Source: Enterococcus ratti (lineage in GTDB: Bacteria; Bacillota; Bacilli; Lactobacillales; Enterococcaceae). Taken from it: 64,000 nucleotides of DNA. The notes below the pieces were generated by a model. The model saw only the letters and a program-made list of their open reading frames with translations, was not told where the DNA came from and ran no database searches. The DNA lies in the NCBI RefSeq assembly GCF_001886195.1, contig NZ_JXLB01000015.1, positions 212 to 64,211 of the forward strand. Reading direction: 5' to 3'. The translations under genes were made by a program, and so were the position numbers. This document shows positions 50,728-59,744 of the stretch, one piece after another. Positions within the stretch are counted from its first letter, which is position 1; each line of letters opens with the position of its first letter.

Positions 50728-52191
50728 TTAATTCTGATGGAGACGCTGAATTAAATGAAGTAAATGGAGCCAAAGTTCATTTTCCCGGTTAGGGTCCAGA
50801 TAAAAAATTTCAGCTGTTTGTTGTTGTGAATCAAAACAATCTGTAATAATCAAATCTGCCTGCTCAGGATTTTCAGTAATATGTAAAAATTGATCGTTAA
50901 AGATATTTTTTAAACGATTTCTTATATGGTAATTGCCGGACGCCATTTTATTCATCTGTATATGAACGACTAATTCTTTTTTTTCTTCTGTTTTTAAAAG
51001 AGTGTAAATCAAACGACTAAGAGGATTGATAAGTAACTGTTTATTCGGATAATTTAAAAATGCTGTATCAATGATTTCTTGTATTTTCTCCCACTGTTGA
51101 TCTTCTCCATCAATTATTGAGTTTATATTAGGAAAGTAAAGTGCATAAAAATATTCATATTTTTCTTCAAACAAAAGAATAAAAGCAGTTAACATCATGA
51201 TCAAATAATGATAATAATATTTTTTTTCAACTGATGCAATGGTTGGAAAATATTCAGCCAATTTTTTTACTAGAAAGGAAACGTGCCGACAAATAGGATG
51301 ATTGCTTTTAGAAAATTCATATCCAAACAAAGTTTTCTGTTCTTCGGGGATGAGATTTGGAAAAAAATAACAAAGCAAAAAATTAAAATAAAGTATCTCA
51401 TTTTGCACGAGTTTTTCGGGCAAAAAATTTGCTAAATAATTTTTCATTTCGCCAGTAAAGTCTTTTGTCTTTGTTAAAATTTTCATTATTTCATAAATAG
51501 CTAGCAGTTGTGCGTCTTCTAGAGGATAATGCGAAACCCGTATTAAAAAAGTAGCCATCAACAAATAAACTTTTTCCTGTGCCTTCGTAGCTTTTTTTGA
51601 TAATAAAAGTTCATTAGATAAAGGGGTCTTTTTCACTTGAGAAAGTTTAATACTTGTTAAAGGCCAATCAATTCCTTGAAAAGCATCGAAAAAAAAGATA
51701 TACATATATACTCTAAAAGACAATTCATTGCCTTTTAAGATGTAACAATTTTGTCGTGAAATAATCTGTAAATGAAATTTTTTAAGTGACCTATTTAATT
51801 GATTCGTCAATTTCTCTAAATAAGAGGGCGATATGTATAATTGCTCCAGTAAAAATTTTTTGGAAACAGGAGTCGCTGGTGTGTCAAACAGCAGCATTAA
51901 AAATTTAAAACGGTTTGATTCTCGTAAAAAAAATAATTTCATGTAGTGAAAGATAGCCACTTTTTCCTCTTTATGTTGAGAATCTAATTCAATTTCACCT
52001 TTAGGAGTAGAATAAATAAATCTTTGGATGTTTAATTGTTGAAAAATGGATCCGTTGAGTTTACGAATAATTTCTTTGATTGTTCTTTTAGGAATGGATA
52101 ACATCTGAGATAGTTCGTGTAAAGAACATTTATTTGATTGAATGATGGTGTAGAGTACGAGTAACTCTTTTTTTTTCGCATCAATTAACAT
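50728..52191 (-). CDS. Mga/AtxA-family global regulator, MafR-like
   Basis: 487 residues. Two N-terminal helix-turn-helix units (CSLHELSQMLSIPKRTIKEI, and VSKKFLLEQLYISPSYLEKL) are followed by a central PRD-like helical region and a C-terminal EIIB-like part (ADLIITDCFD). This is the order in Mga, AtxA and enterococcal MafR (about 482 residues), which act on many promoters by binding curved, AT-rich DNA. AAAGGAG precedes the ATG. The target genes are not evident; the very AT-rich 430 bases upstream could be self-bound. Confidence 0.85.
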   Translation of the reverse strand: MLIDAKKKELLVLYTIIQSNKCSLHELSQMLSIPKRTIKEIIRKLNGSIFQQLNIQRFIYSTPKGEIELDSQHKEEKVAIFHYMKLFFLRESNRFKFLMLLFDTPATPVSKKFLLEQLYISPSYLEKLTNQLNRSLKKFHLQIISRQNCYILKGNELSFRVYMYIFFFDAFQGIDWPLTSIKLSQVKKTPLSNELLLSKKATKAQEKVYLLMATFLIRVSHYPLEDAQLLAIYEIMKILTKTKDFTGEMKNYLANFLPEKLVQNEILYFNFLLCYFFPNLIPEEQKTLFGYEFSKSNHPICRHVSFLVKKLAEYFPTIASVEKKYYYHYLIMMLTAFILLFEEKYEYFYALYFPNINSIIDGEDQQWEKIQEIIDTAFLNYPNKQLLINPLSRLIYTLLKTEEKKELVVHIQMNKMASGNYHIRNRLKNIFNDQFLHITENPEQADLIITDCFDSQQQTAEIFYLDPNRENELWLHLLHLIQRLHQN

Positions 52192-52619
52192 AAGTAGCTC
52201 CTTTCCATTTTATTTTTGTATAAGGGGGTACATAAACTGTGAGTGGAAACAGCTTTTAATGTGTGCTATTCTCACATAGTAAGAGTGTTTTATTATGTAT
52301 GTTGTTATTTTAAAAGCATCTAATAATTATTTATTCTATTGTTCATTTCTTTGCTTCTTTTGTCAAGTTATAATACATATAATAGTATAAATAAATAATA
52401 AAAACACTGTTATTTACTGTATTTTGTTATGTTTAATTTTTGGGTTTTAGAAAAATATGTTAGTTTATCAACGTTCTGTTTTACTTTGGAATTAATTATT
52501 GGTAAAAAATGTTATGTATGTTATTTTTTATTGAATAGAATTTGGTTTGTTTAAAGGAGTAATACAAAGAACTTGTTAACAGGCGGAATGAATCAACGGT
52601 TAAAAGGAAGGATGATAAT
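52192..52619. other. AT-rich divergent promoter region
   Basis: It separates the MafR-like gene from a divergent TetR-like gene. It is rich in short A/T tracts and TATAAT-like words (for example near 52370-52385), as bent regulatory DNA often is. No open frame. Confidence 0.45.
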
Positions 52620-53162
52620 ATGAGTAGAGTAACAAATTTTAGTAAAGAGTATTTACTTTTTAAAAGTATGGTATATGCTGAAGAAAATGGTTTATCTAAA
52701 ATAACGGCAAGAAGTTTAGCATCTTTTTGTGGATGTTCTACTTATCCGATTTATGCTCATTTCAAATCAATACGTGTACTGAAAGAAAAAATTATTGAAG
52801 AAATAACAAAGTGCTTTGATCGTTACTTAATGGAATATGTAATAGACGATTTTTTTAGCATTGTTCATCTATTAAAGGAGTTCTTTTCGATTCATGAAAG
52901 TATTAAAGGTGTTGTTATTAAGTCTGAATTAGATATGGCTTCACTGTTTAAACGAGCATTTTCTGAATACGTTAAAGAAAATACTGGAATTAAAGAACCT
53001 TATTTATTAGAATTGCTTTGGCTTAATGCTTTAGGAAGTTTGAATTCGGATTGTTCTTCCCATGAGTTTTTTGAAACTATGACATTAATTTGGAACAAAT
53101 TAGCAGAGTTAGAAGATGATTTACCGGAAGTGCTAACGAATATTCAATACTCTCCTAAATAA
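52620..53162 (+). CDS. TetR/AcrR family regulator
   Basis: 180 residues. The N-terminal helix-turn-helix is ITARSLASFCGCSTYPIYAH, typical of TetR proteins; the rest is helical, a ligand domain of unknown specificity. AAGGAAGGATG precedes the ATG. No transporter gene lies beside it, so its target is unclear. Confidence 0.85.
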   Translation: MSRVTNFSKEYLLFKSMVYAEENGLSKITARSLASFCGCSTYPIYAHFKSIRVLKEKIIEEITKCFDRYLMEYVIDDFFSIVHLLKEFFSIHESIKGVVIKSELDMASLFKRAFSEYVKENTGIKEPYLLELLWLNALGSLNSDCSSHEFFETMTLIWNKLAELEDDLPEVLTNIQYSPK

Positions 53163-53297
53163 AAATAGCTATGAGCCAAATGTTTAAAAGCCAATCATTA
53201 TTTTTAGTTGCACCTGAATTTGGAAAAGCAAAAAGGGCAAATAGTTCGTTTATCCTTTTATTTGTGCTATGATTGAAGTAAATAAAAGGAGTTGGTA

Positions 53298-53636
53298 ATG
53301 ATGAAAACATCAACAAAAGTAACGATTGGATTAGGTGTCGCAGCCGTAGCAAGTGTTTCAACAGCAGTAATTGTTTCAGGAAAAATCATTGAAAAAATTC
53401 ATCATATGACTAACCGTATGAAAGTAAAAAAATTTGTAGAGAATACGTTTGATGGAAATGAAAAATTATTAAATATCGTCGAACATTTGTCTGACAGTGA
53501 TCTAGATTCTTTGATGGGAATTTTAGAAAAAATTAAATCTAGTAAGAAGAAAATCTCTGTTCATGGGGATTCTTTAAAAGGAGCAACGGAAGAAATTAAG
53601 GAACGCCTACTACATTTTTTGGAGAAAATGAAATAA
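53298..53636 (+). CDS. Small membrane-anchored protein, unknown
   Basis: 112 residues with one N-terminal hydrophobic segment (IGLGVAAVASVSTAVIVSG) and a charged helical rest that should face the cytoplasm. AAAGGAG lies 6 bases before ATG 53298 and 9 before ATG 53301; either could be used. The family is not recognised. A terminator follows. Confidence 0.65.
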   Translation: MMKTSTKVTIGLGVAAVASVSTAVIVSGKIIEKIHHMTNRMKVKKFVENTFDGNEKLLNIVEHLSDSDLDSLMGILEKIKSSKKKISVHGDSLKGATEEIKERLLHFLEKMK

Positions 53637-53652
53637 TTCATTAAAAACGATC

Positions 53653-53730
53653 AAAAAAGCGTCAAGCCTATAAAAACGAATAAAAAAATTTCTTTATTCC
53701 AATTTACTGGCTACACGCTTTTTTGTTTTT
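53653..53730. terminator. Bidirectional terminator
   Basis: AAAAAAGCGT and ACGCTTTTTT, extended by AGCC/GGCT after a 2-base mismatch, between convergent genes. Confidence 0.75.
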
Positions 53731-53739
53731 CCGTAACGA

Positions 53740-54591
53740 CTAATTTTGTAAAAGAAGCAAGTAACAAAAAAGTAAATCATTTGCTTGTTTTAAGTTGAAT
53801 CCGGATAATTCTTGAAATCTTTCTATCCTGTACTTTAATGTATTTCGATGAAGAAATAACGATTTAGCAGCTGAACTAATATTTCCTAAATTTTTCCATA
53901 ATACAACAATAATTTCTTCCATATCTGCATCTGCAATCATTTTTTGATAGCCTAAAATGAAAGAATTGTCACTTAATTTGTCTTTTGTGTAGTAGTGTAA
54001 AGCAACTTCTGGCAAAGACATGGTACCACCGTGTAATGCAAAAAAATTCTTTTCTTCTAAAAATAATTTTCTTTCTTCAGAAAACAAATTTGAAAAATTT
54101 TGTGTAGGAAAGTGAAAAGTTCCTACAAATGCTTGGGTGGTGATCGCAAAGTCTGCATCCAATGAAAGAAAAATCCCTCTAAGTTCAGAAGCATCAAGGT
54201 AGTCAGGATGTTTTTTTTCAATTAATAAGGCATCTGTTTCTGTATAAAAGAAAAAATCTTCTAAATAGAAAAATAGTTCATGAATGGTTTCTTGCCACTC
54301 TTGTTTAAGAAAATCTTCTCGTCAGTGAATTTGAAATTGGATCATGCGAAAACTTTCTTCAAGATGAAGTGGTTGGTTTGCAAACAAATAATGATACCAC
54401 GGATGATTTTTCTTTGTGTTGGTCACAGGAAATAATGCTTTCAAAAGCTTTATTTCTTGTAAAGAAAGTGATTCTTTTTCAATCCATAAAAAAGAGTCGT
54501 CAATTGCAAAAGAAAGAATTTTTTCATTTGAGGAAGGTATGTTCTTTTTTTGGGCATTTGGATAAAGTGTCATTATTTTGGTCCAGTTCAT
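53740..54591 (-). pseudogene. PucR/CdaR-type regulator gene interrupted by one in-frame TGA
   Basis: From ATG 54591 (AAGAGGTG upstream) an uninterrupted frame of about 283 codons runs to 53740 except for one TGA at 54324-54322, after IQFQIH. Reading on gives REDFLKQEWQETIHELFFYL and a C-terminal PucR-type helix-turn-helix (NISSAAKSLFLHRNTLKYRI). There is no frameshift, so this is a recent nonsense change, or readthrough. The first 90 residues alone lack the DNA-binding part. The effector and targets are unknown. Confidence 0.82.
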
Positions 54592-54691
54592 TAGCTTCAC
54601 CTCTTTTTTATTCTACCATAAGTTAAAAAATTAGTTACAATCTTTTTGACTTATGCTAAAGTTAAGCAAAAAAACAAAAGTAGGGGATTAA

Positions 54692-55183
54692 TTGGAATTT
54701 AAGGAATTGGATAATCAAAAACATGATGATTGGATGCTTTTGGCTCTTGAAGAAGCGAAGAAAGCCGAAAAATTAGCAGAAGTACCGATTGGTGCTATCG
54801 TTGTTTTAAATAATGAAATTATTGGAAAAGGTTATAATTTAAGAGAAACTACTCAAGATGCAACAACACATGCAGAAATGATTGCAATTAGAGAAGCTTG
54901 TCAAAAAGTTGGTAGTTGGCGTTTAGAAGAAGCACGATTATATGTCACACTTGAGCCCTGTCCTATGTGCAGTGGCGCTATGATTTTATCTCGGATAAAG
55001 GAAGTTTATTTTGGTGCTTATGATCCAAAAGGTGGAGTGGCTGGTACGTTGATGAATTTACTAGAAGATGAACGCTTCAATCATCAAGTTCACGTAGTCG
55101 GTGGTGTGCTAGAAAAAAATTGTAGACAAATCTTAAGTGATTTTTTTAAAGAATTGCGTGTAAGAAAAAAGAAAAAAAGCTAG
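54692..55183 (+). CDS. tadA: tRNA-specific adenosine deaminase
   Basis: 163 residues. It converts A34 to inosine in tRNA-Arg(ACG). Zinc ligands: His in THAEM with the catalytic Glu, and the two Cys in EPCPMCSGA. The start is TTG 54692 behind AGGGGA. The basic tail RVRKKKKS helps tRNA binding. The SRP RNA gene follows directly, a common order in Firmicutes. Confidence 0.93.
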   Translation: MEFKELDNQKHDDWMLLALEEAKKAEKLAEVPIGAIVVLNNEIIGKGYNLRETTQDATTHAEMIAIREACQKVGSWRLEEARLYVTLEPCPMCSGAMILSRIKEVYFGAYDPKGGVAGTLMNLLEDERFNHQVHVVGGVLEKNCRQILSDFFKELRVRKKKKS

Positions 55184-55203
55184 CCAAATAAAAAGAAATA
55201 AGG

Positions 55204-55310
55204 TATACTGTTACTTGCCGAAAGGCTAGGACAATGACGGGCTTGTGAAGCGTGTCAGATCTGGAAGGAAGCAGCACTAAGCAGGCTCCGTCATGTGTCT
55301 GATTAAAATA
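55204..55310 (+). ncRNA. ffs: Signal recognition particle RNA (4.5S/scRNA) with promoter
   Basis: A -10 box TATACT at 55204-55209 precedes the RNA. The apical domain is unmistakable: GTGTCAGATCTGGAAGGAAG followed by CAGCACTAAGCAGG holds the Ffh-binding loop and GGAA tetraloop. The outer stem pairs ATGACGG with CCGTCAT. The start is near 55216 and the end near 55310; a terminator follows at about 55370, so the mature RNA might be longer. Confidence 0.93.
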
Positions 55311-55326
55311 AGTAAGACATGTTGGT

Positions 55327-55372
55327 CCAATAAATAGTTGTTCGTTCTGCTATTTGTTGTGGCTTTTTTTAA
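55327..55372 (+). terminator. Terminator after SRP RNA
   Basis: CAATAAATAG pairs with CTATTTGTTG, then T7 after GGC. Confidence 0.7.
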
Positions 55373-55385
55373 TTTATATTCACTT

Positions 55386-55420
55386 AGGAGCCCGGTTTAA
55401 GATCGGTCTTCTTTTTTTGT
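55386..55420 (+). terminator. Second terminator
   Basis: AGGAGCCCGGT and ATCGGTCTTCT pair with one mismatch and G-U pairs, then a T-run. Confidence 0.55.
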
Positions 55421-55534
55421 CTATAACTGTTAAGATAAAGTTTCTTCTAATCTTTGCTTGAAGAGAAAAAACATGCAAAGTGAACAAAGAAACGTCCTAT
55501 GGTATGATAAAGAAAAGTGAGGCGAATAAAAAAT

Positions 55535-56920
55535 ATGGAAGAAATAGTGTTTTTACATACAAATGATTTACATTCACATTTAGAAAATTGGCCCAAAATC
55601 AGAAGATTCATCAATCAAACAAAATGTAAAAACGAAACAAAAGAAAATACAACGACCATTACAGTTGATTTAGGAGACTTTGTTGATCGTTGGCATCCAT
55701 TATCAGAAGCGACCGCTGGTCAGGCAAATGTTGAGTTAATGAATACGGTTGGCTATGATGCAGTAACGATTGGCAATAATGAAGGTGTAGGAAATAGCAA
55801 GGAGGAGTTGAACCATCTTTATGACCATGCCAATTTTGATGTATTATTAGACAATTTATTTGATAAGCAAACCTTACAACCGCCGAAATGGGCGAAGCGT
55901 TTTAAAATCATTGAAACAGCTCAGCACACAAAAATTGGTCTCATTGCTTTTACTGCACCATTTCCGTTGACTTATAGTCCAAATGGTTGGGATGTTCGTA
56001 GCCCTTACGATATATTGCCTCAACTAGTCGAAGAATTAAGACCAAAAGTGAATGTTCTTGTTTTGATGAGTCATTTAGGAATACAAGACGATAGTCAAAT
56101 TGCACAAGATCTGCCAGCCATTGATGTGATTTTAGGATCGCACACTCACCATTTATTTATAGATGGGAAAACAATTAATAAGGTCCAACTTGCCGCAGCA
56201 GGAAAATATGGGCAATATGTTGGAGAAGTTCATTTAACACTTGATGAAAATAAAAAAATCATAAAAAAATCGGCAAAGACTATAGCTACTGAAGCGATGA
56301 CAGCATTCAGTGAAGATGAGCAAGAAATAAAAGGGTATTTAGATCAAGGACATCAATGCTTAAGTGAGAAAAAAGTAGCAAACTTACCTTTTCCTTTGTC
56401 TTTAGACATTTTTAATAATCATTCGTTTATTCATGAAGCATTGGAAGCAGTTAAATATAAGGGACAAACGAAGGCAGCAATGTTAAATAGCGGATTATTT
56501 TTAACCGGATTAGCAGCAGGAATTGTCAATCAAGACCATCTTCATACGGCTTTGCCTCATCCAATGCATTTGTTGAATGTTTCACTTAAAGGAAGAGATC
56601 TCATTCGTCTCGTGTTAGAAATTGAGAAAAATCGTGGTTTTTTACGCAATTATCCGATAAAAGGAATGGGGTTTCGTGGAAAAGTTTTTGGTCAAGTTGT
56701 TTATAGAGGGATTTCTTACGATGCCGTGAATCATCAAGTTTATTGGTTGAATCAACCAATCGATAATGAGCGTTACTATCTTTTTACAACGGTCGACCAT
56801 TTTATGTTTATTCCGTTCTTTCCAACGATTGAAATAGTTGGAGAAAATGAGTTTTTATTTCCGGAATTTATTCGTAGTGTAGTAGGTGAGTACTTAAAAG
56901 CTCACTATCCAATCAAATAA
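55535..56920 (+). CDS. Metallophosphoesterase / 5'-nucleotidase family protein (YunD-like)
   Basis: About 461 residues. The calcineurin-like metal motifs appear in order: HTNDLHSH, DLGDFVDRW, GNNEG, MSHLG and GSHTHH. A C-terminal 5'-nucleotidase domain follows (PMHLLNVSLKGRDLIRLVLE). Unlike UshA it has no signal peptide, so it acts in the cytoplasm. ATG 55535 was chosen; an upstream start at 55517 gives six more residues. Confidence 0.88.
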   Translation: MEEIVFLHTNDLHSHLENWPKIRRFINQTKCKNETKENTTTITVDLGDFVDRWHPLSEATAGQANVELMNTVGYDAVTIGNNEGVGNSKEELNHLYDHANFDVLLDNLFDKQTLQPPKWAKRFKIIETAQHTKIGLIAFTAPFPLTYSPNGWDVRSPYDILPQLVEELRPKVNVLVLMSHLGIQDDSQIAQDLPAIDVILGSHTHHLFIDGKTINKVQLAAAGKYGQYVGEVHLTLDENKKIIKKSAKTIATEAMTAFSEDEQEIKGYLDQGHQCLSEKKVANLPFPLSLDIFNNHSFIHEALEAVKYKGQTKAAMLNSGLFLTGLAAGIVNQDHLHTALPHPMHLLNVSLKGRDLIRLVLEIEKNRGFLRNYPIKGMGFRGKVFGQVVYRGISYDAVNHQVYWLNQPIDNERYYLFTTVDHFMFIPFFPTIEIVGENEFLFPEFIRSVVGEYLKAHYPIK

Positions 56921-56956
56921 AAACAAGGTATAATAAGAGTAATAGGTGGTGAAAGC

Positions 56957-57610
56957 ATGTCGACCAAGCAAAACGCGCAGTATGCGAGAGAAGCAGAAAT
57001 AAATGAAAAAAAGGCATCAAAAAACGTAGAGGATCAAACAATTACAAAAGAGCTCACGAATGTTTTGGAAGAAATCATCGAAGAACCTAAAGCACAGACA
57101 ATTAAAGAGGAAAGTATTACTTTTTTAGATGAGATAAATTTTTTGATAGGAGAAAAACATTATCGATTAGTCGCTAATCATCGAGAAGGGTTTGATCCAG
57201 AAAAGCTTGGTGAAAGATACAGTGATATTTTGTCTAAATATGATTATATCGTTGGTGATTGGGGTTATGAACAGTTAAGACTAAAAGGTTTTTTTCGAAT
57301 AGATAACAGACGTGCGCATCCAGAACAACGGATTGATTCTTTAGAAGATTATCTTTATGAATATTGTAATTTTGGGTGTGCTTATTTTGTGATTGAACAA
57401 ATCAGTGGGAAAAAAGACAAGCATGCACAGCGGCGAAGAAAAAAGAAAAAACAAAATCGAGCGTATATAGACGAGAAAAAGGCGCCTGTTTCTGCTAACC
57501 ACAAAAAAGCAGTTATAAAAAAAAGAAAGGCAGAGCAAATAAAAGCTGATAAAACTTCAATAAAACCCAAGTCAAGTGCGAATTTTACGATAAGAAAAAG
57601 GGAAGAGTAG
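56957..57610 (+). CDS. YutD family protein
   Basis: 217 residues. The conserved YutD core is in the middle (YRLVANHREGFDPEKLGERY, then DYIVGDWGYEQLRLKGFF). The N-terminal 60 residues are charged and low-complexity, and the C-terminal 60 are a lysine-rich, disordered tail, longer than in Bacillus. A role in RNA or peptidoglycan biology is not established. It heads a three-gene group with the HAD phosphatase and membrane protein that follow. Confidence 0.85.
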   Translation: MSTKQNAQYAREAEINEKKASKNVEDQTITKELTNVLEEIIEEPKAQTIKEESITFLDEINFLIGEKHYRLVANHREGFDPEKLGERYSDILSKYDYIVGDWGYEQLRLKGFFRIDNRRAHPEQRIDSLEDYLYEYCNFGCAYFVIEQISGKKDKHAQRRRKKKKQNRAYIDEKKAPVSANHKKAVIKKRKAEQIKADKTSIKPKSSANFTIRKREE

Positions 57611-57617
57611 TGAAAAG

Positions 57618-58382
57618 ATGAATTATAAAGGATATTTGATTGATTTAGATGGAACAATTTATCGAGGAACAGAACCAATTCCTGCCGGAAAACATTTTGT
57701 AGAGGCACTTCAAGAAAGGAAGTTACCTTTTTTGTTTGTCACAAACAATACAACAAAAAGTCCAGAAACGGTCGCGCATCGATTGGACGATGAATTTGAT
57801 ATACATGTACAGCCTGAAACTATCTATACGGCTACACTAGCAACAATTGATTTTATGCTTTCTGATGGTAAAGGAAAGAAAGTTTATGCTATTGGTGAAG
57901 CTGGTTTGATTGATTTAATTTTAGCGGCAGGGTTTATTTGGGATGAAAAAACACCTGATTATGTCGTAGTTGGTTTGGATAATTATTTAACATATGAAAA
58001 AATTGTCAAAGCAACTTTAGCTATACAAAAAGGTGCCACTTTCATTGGTACAAATTCTGATAAAAATATTCCAACAGAACGTGGCTTATTGCCCGGAGCT
58101 GGTTCAGTGATTTCTTTTGTGGAAACTGCTACTCAAACGTCACCCATTTATATTGGCAAACCGGAAGCAATTATTATGAATAAAGCAGTAGAAAAATTAG
58201 GGTTGAAAAAAGAAGAAGTAATTATGGTAGGAGATAACTATGAAACAGATATTCAAGCAGGACTCCAAAATCATATTGATACATTATTAGTATTATCGGG
58301 TTTTACTAAGGAAGAAGATGTTTCTAATTTATTAACGCCGCCAACTTATGTTCTCCACTCATTAGATGAATGGAGATTCTAA
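57618..58382 (+). CDS. HAD phosphatase, NagD/YutF type
   Basis: 254 residues. The nucleophile motif is DLDGTIYRG near the N-terminus, VTNNTTKSP is motif II, a Lys lies in IGKPEA, and MVGDNYETDI supplies the last acidic pair. It belongs to the TIGR01457 group (YutF). It is 8 bases after the yutD-like stop and ends one base before the next ATG, so the three are one operon. Substrate: small phosphorylated metabolites, undetermined. Confidence 0.92.
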   Translation: MNYKGYLIDLDGTIYRGTEPIPAGKHFVEALQERKLPFLFVTNNTTKSPETVAHRLDDEFDIHVQPETIYTATLATIDFMLSDGKGKKVYAIGEAGLIDLILAAGFIWDEKTPDYVVVGLDNYLTYEKIVKATLAIQKGATFIGTNSDKNIPTERGLLPGAGSVISFVETATQTSPIYIGKPEAIIMNKAVEKLGLKKEEVIMVGDNYETDIQAGLQNHIDTLLVLSGFTKEEDVSNLLTPPTYVLHSLDEWRF

Positions 58383-59024
58383 ATGAAACATGTAAAATGG
58401 ATGTGGAAAGAATATACAGGGTTGATTTGCTTGTTTTTTTTGCTTACTAGTCTTGCAGCTACGATAACGATTAATTTTCGATTGCTTTATGTGCTAGATA
58501 TTAAACATTTAAAGATACTTAATCATACAGTACTTGATCAAAGAACATTATTAAAAAATTTTGATCAGTTAATGACTTATTTGAATCATCCTTTTCAAAA
58601 AATGCTAAGATTACAAGATTTTCCTGTGTCCGCTAGCGGAGCGCATCACTTCTATGAAGTAAAAAAATTATTTTTGCTTAATTACGCAGTATTATTCATT
58701 ACTTTTATTCCAAGTATTTCTTATATTTTTTATTTAAAAAAGAATAAACGTTTATGGCGGTTGATTCATCCGTTTCAAATTGGTATGTTTATTCCAGTTA
58801 TTTTTGGCTTTTTTATGTTAATAGGATTTGATCGTTTTTTTGTACTTTTTCATGAAACATTTTTTAATAATGATGATTGGCTATTCAATCCGGTCACTGA
58901 TCCGATCATCAATGTTTTGCCGGAACAATTTTTTATGCATAGCTTTCTTATATTTTTTCTTTTAATTGAGCTATTTTTCGCTTTTTTTGTCATGCTTGGA
59001 AAAAGCTCAGTAAAAAAAGTATGA
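58383..59024 (+). CDS. TIGR01906-type integral membrane protein
   Basis: 213 residues with about five membrane segments. Conserved tokens of the TIGR01906 group are seen: an HFYEVKKLF segment and FFNNDDWLFNPVTDPIINVLP. It starts immediately after the HAD gene's stop, consistent with the fixed order in lactic acid bacteria. Function unknown. Confidence 0.85.
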   Translation: MKHVKWMWKEYTGLICLFFLLTSLAATITINFRLLYVLDIKHLKILNHTVLDQRTLLKNFDQLMTYLNHPFQKMLRLQDFPVSASGAHHFYEVKKLFLLNYAVLFITFIPSISYIFYLKKNKRLWRLIHPFQIGMFIPVIFGFFMLIGFDRFFVLFHETFFNNDDWLFNPVTDPIINVLPEQFFMHSFLIFFLLIELFFAFFVMLGKSSVKKV

Positions 59025-59042
59025 GAATCAGACTGAAACTAA

Positions 59043-59095
59043 GAAAACATTTTTATTTGCTAAAAAAGGAAGCAAATAAAAATGTTTTCGCTTCC
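59043..59095. terminator. Perfect 19-base inverted repeat, terminator
   Basis: GAAAACATTTTTATTTGCT (59043-59061) and its exact complement (59071-59089) around a 9-base loop, between convergent genes. The tail is only weakly T-rich. Confidence 0.8.
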
Positions 59096-59126
59096 TCTTG
59101 TTTTACCTAAGCATTTTGCTATTGCT

Positions 59127-59636
59127 TTATTGAGTTAAGTGGCTACGTTTTTCGGGTTCTTGATGAGCAAGTCGACTCGCGGCAGAGGCTGCAATGGCTC
59201 CTACGATATCATCTAAAAATGTATGCACATTTTTGGCATCATGATGATTTAATTTTTGCAAAATACCAGGCTTTACTTTATCAATGTAGCCATAGTTTGT
59301 AAAGCCAATCGTACCATAAACATTCACAATTGATAAAGCTAGAATTTCATCAATGCCATATAACCCTTCATCTTCTTCAACAATTTGTTGGAGCGGACTC
59401 ATCAACTTTTTTTCTTCTGCTAAGATATCTAATTGAATTCCTGTAATGATCGCATTGTGTACTTCGCGTTTTGTCAAAACAGCTTGAACACTTTCAAGGC
59501 AATCCGCTAAGGTTAAATCGGTAATGTAATCTTTTTGTAAAAACATGACGAGTTCTGCAATATCTTCCAGCGTAACTCCCCGACTACTAAGTAATTCATG
59601 AGCTTTGTCTTCTAAAGTTTCGTTTTTTATAACCAT
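59127..59636 (-). CDS. pgpA: Phosphatidylglycerophosphatase A (YutG)
   Basis: 169 residues without membrane segments. It has the acidic, helical fold of the PgpA family, including GLYGIDEILALSIVNVYGTI and HTFLDDIVGAIAA, where the Asp residues hold Mg2+. It makes phosphatidylglycerol from its phosphate ester, near the membrane. AGAGGAAAAA precedes the ATG. The next gene downstream on the genome (the HAD/membrane protein group) is convergent. Confidence 0.88.
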   Translation of the reverse strand: MVIKNETLEDKAHELLSSRGVTLEDIAELVMFLQKDYITDLTLADCLESVQAVLTKREVHNAIITGIQLDILAEEKKLMSPLQQIVEEDEGLYGIDEILALSIVNVYGTIGFTNYGYIDKVKPGILQKLNHHDAKNVHTFLDDIVGAIAASAASRLAHQEPEKRSHLTQ

Positions 59637-59744
59637 TTTTTCCTCTTCTTGAATCCTCCTTTTATCAATAAATCGATACGTGTAAAAAAACTAATTCCTT
59701 TATTGTATTATTAAATGCAGAAAATAGGTGATAAAGTGATAAAA

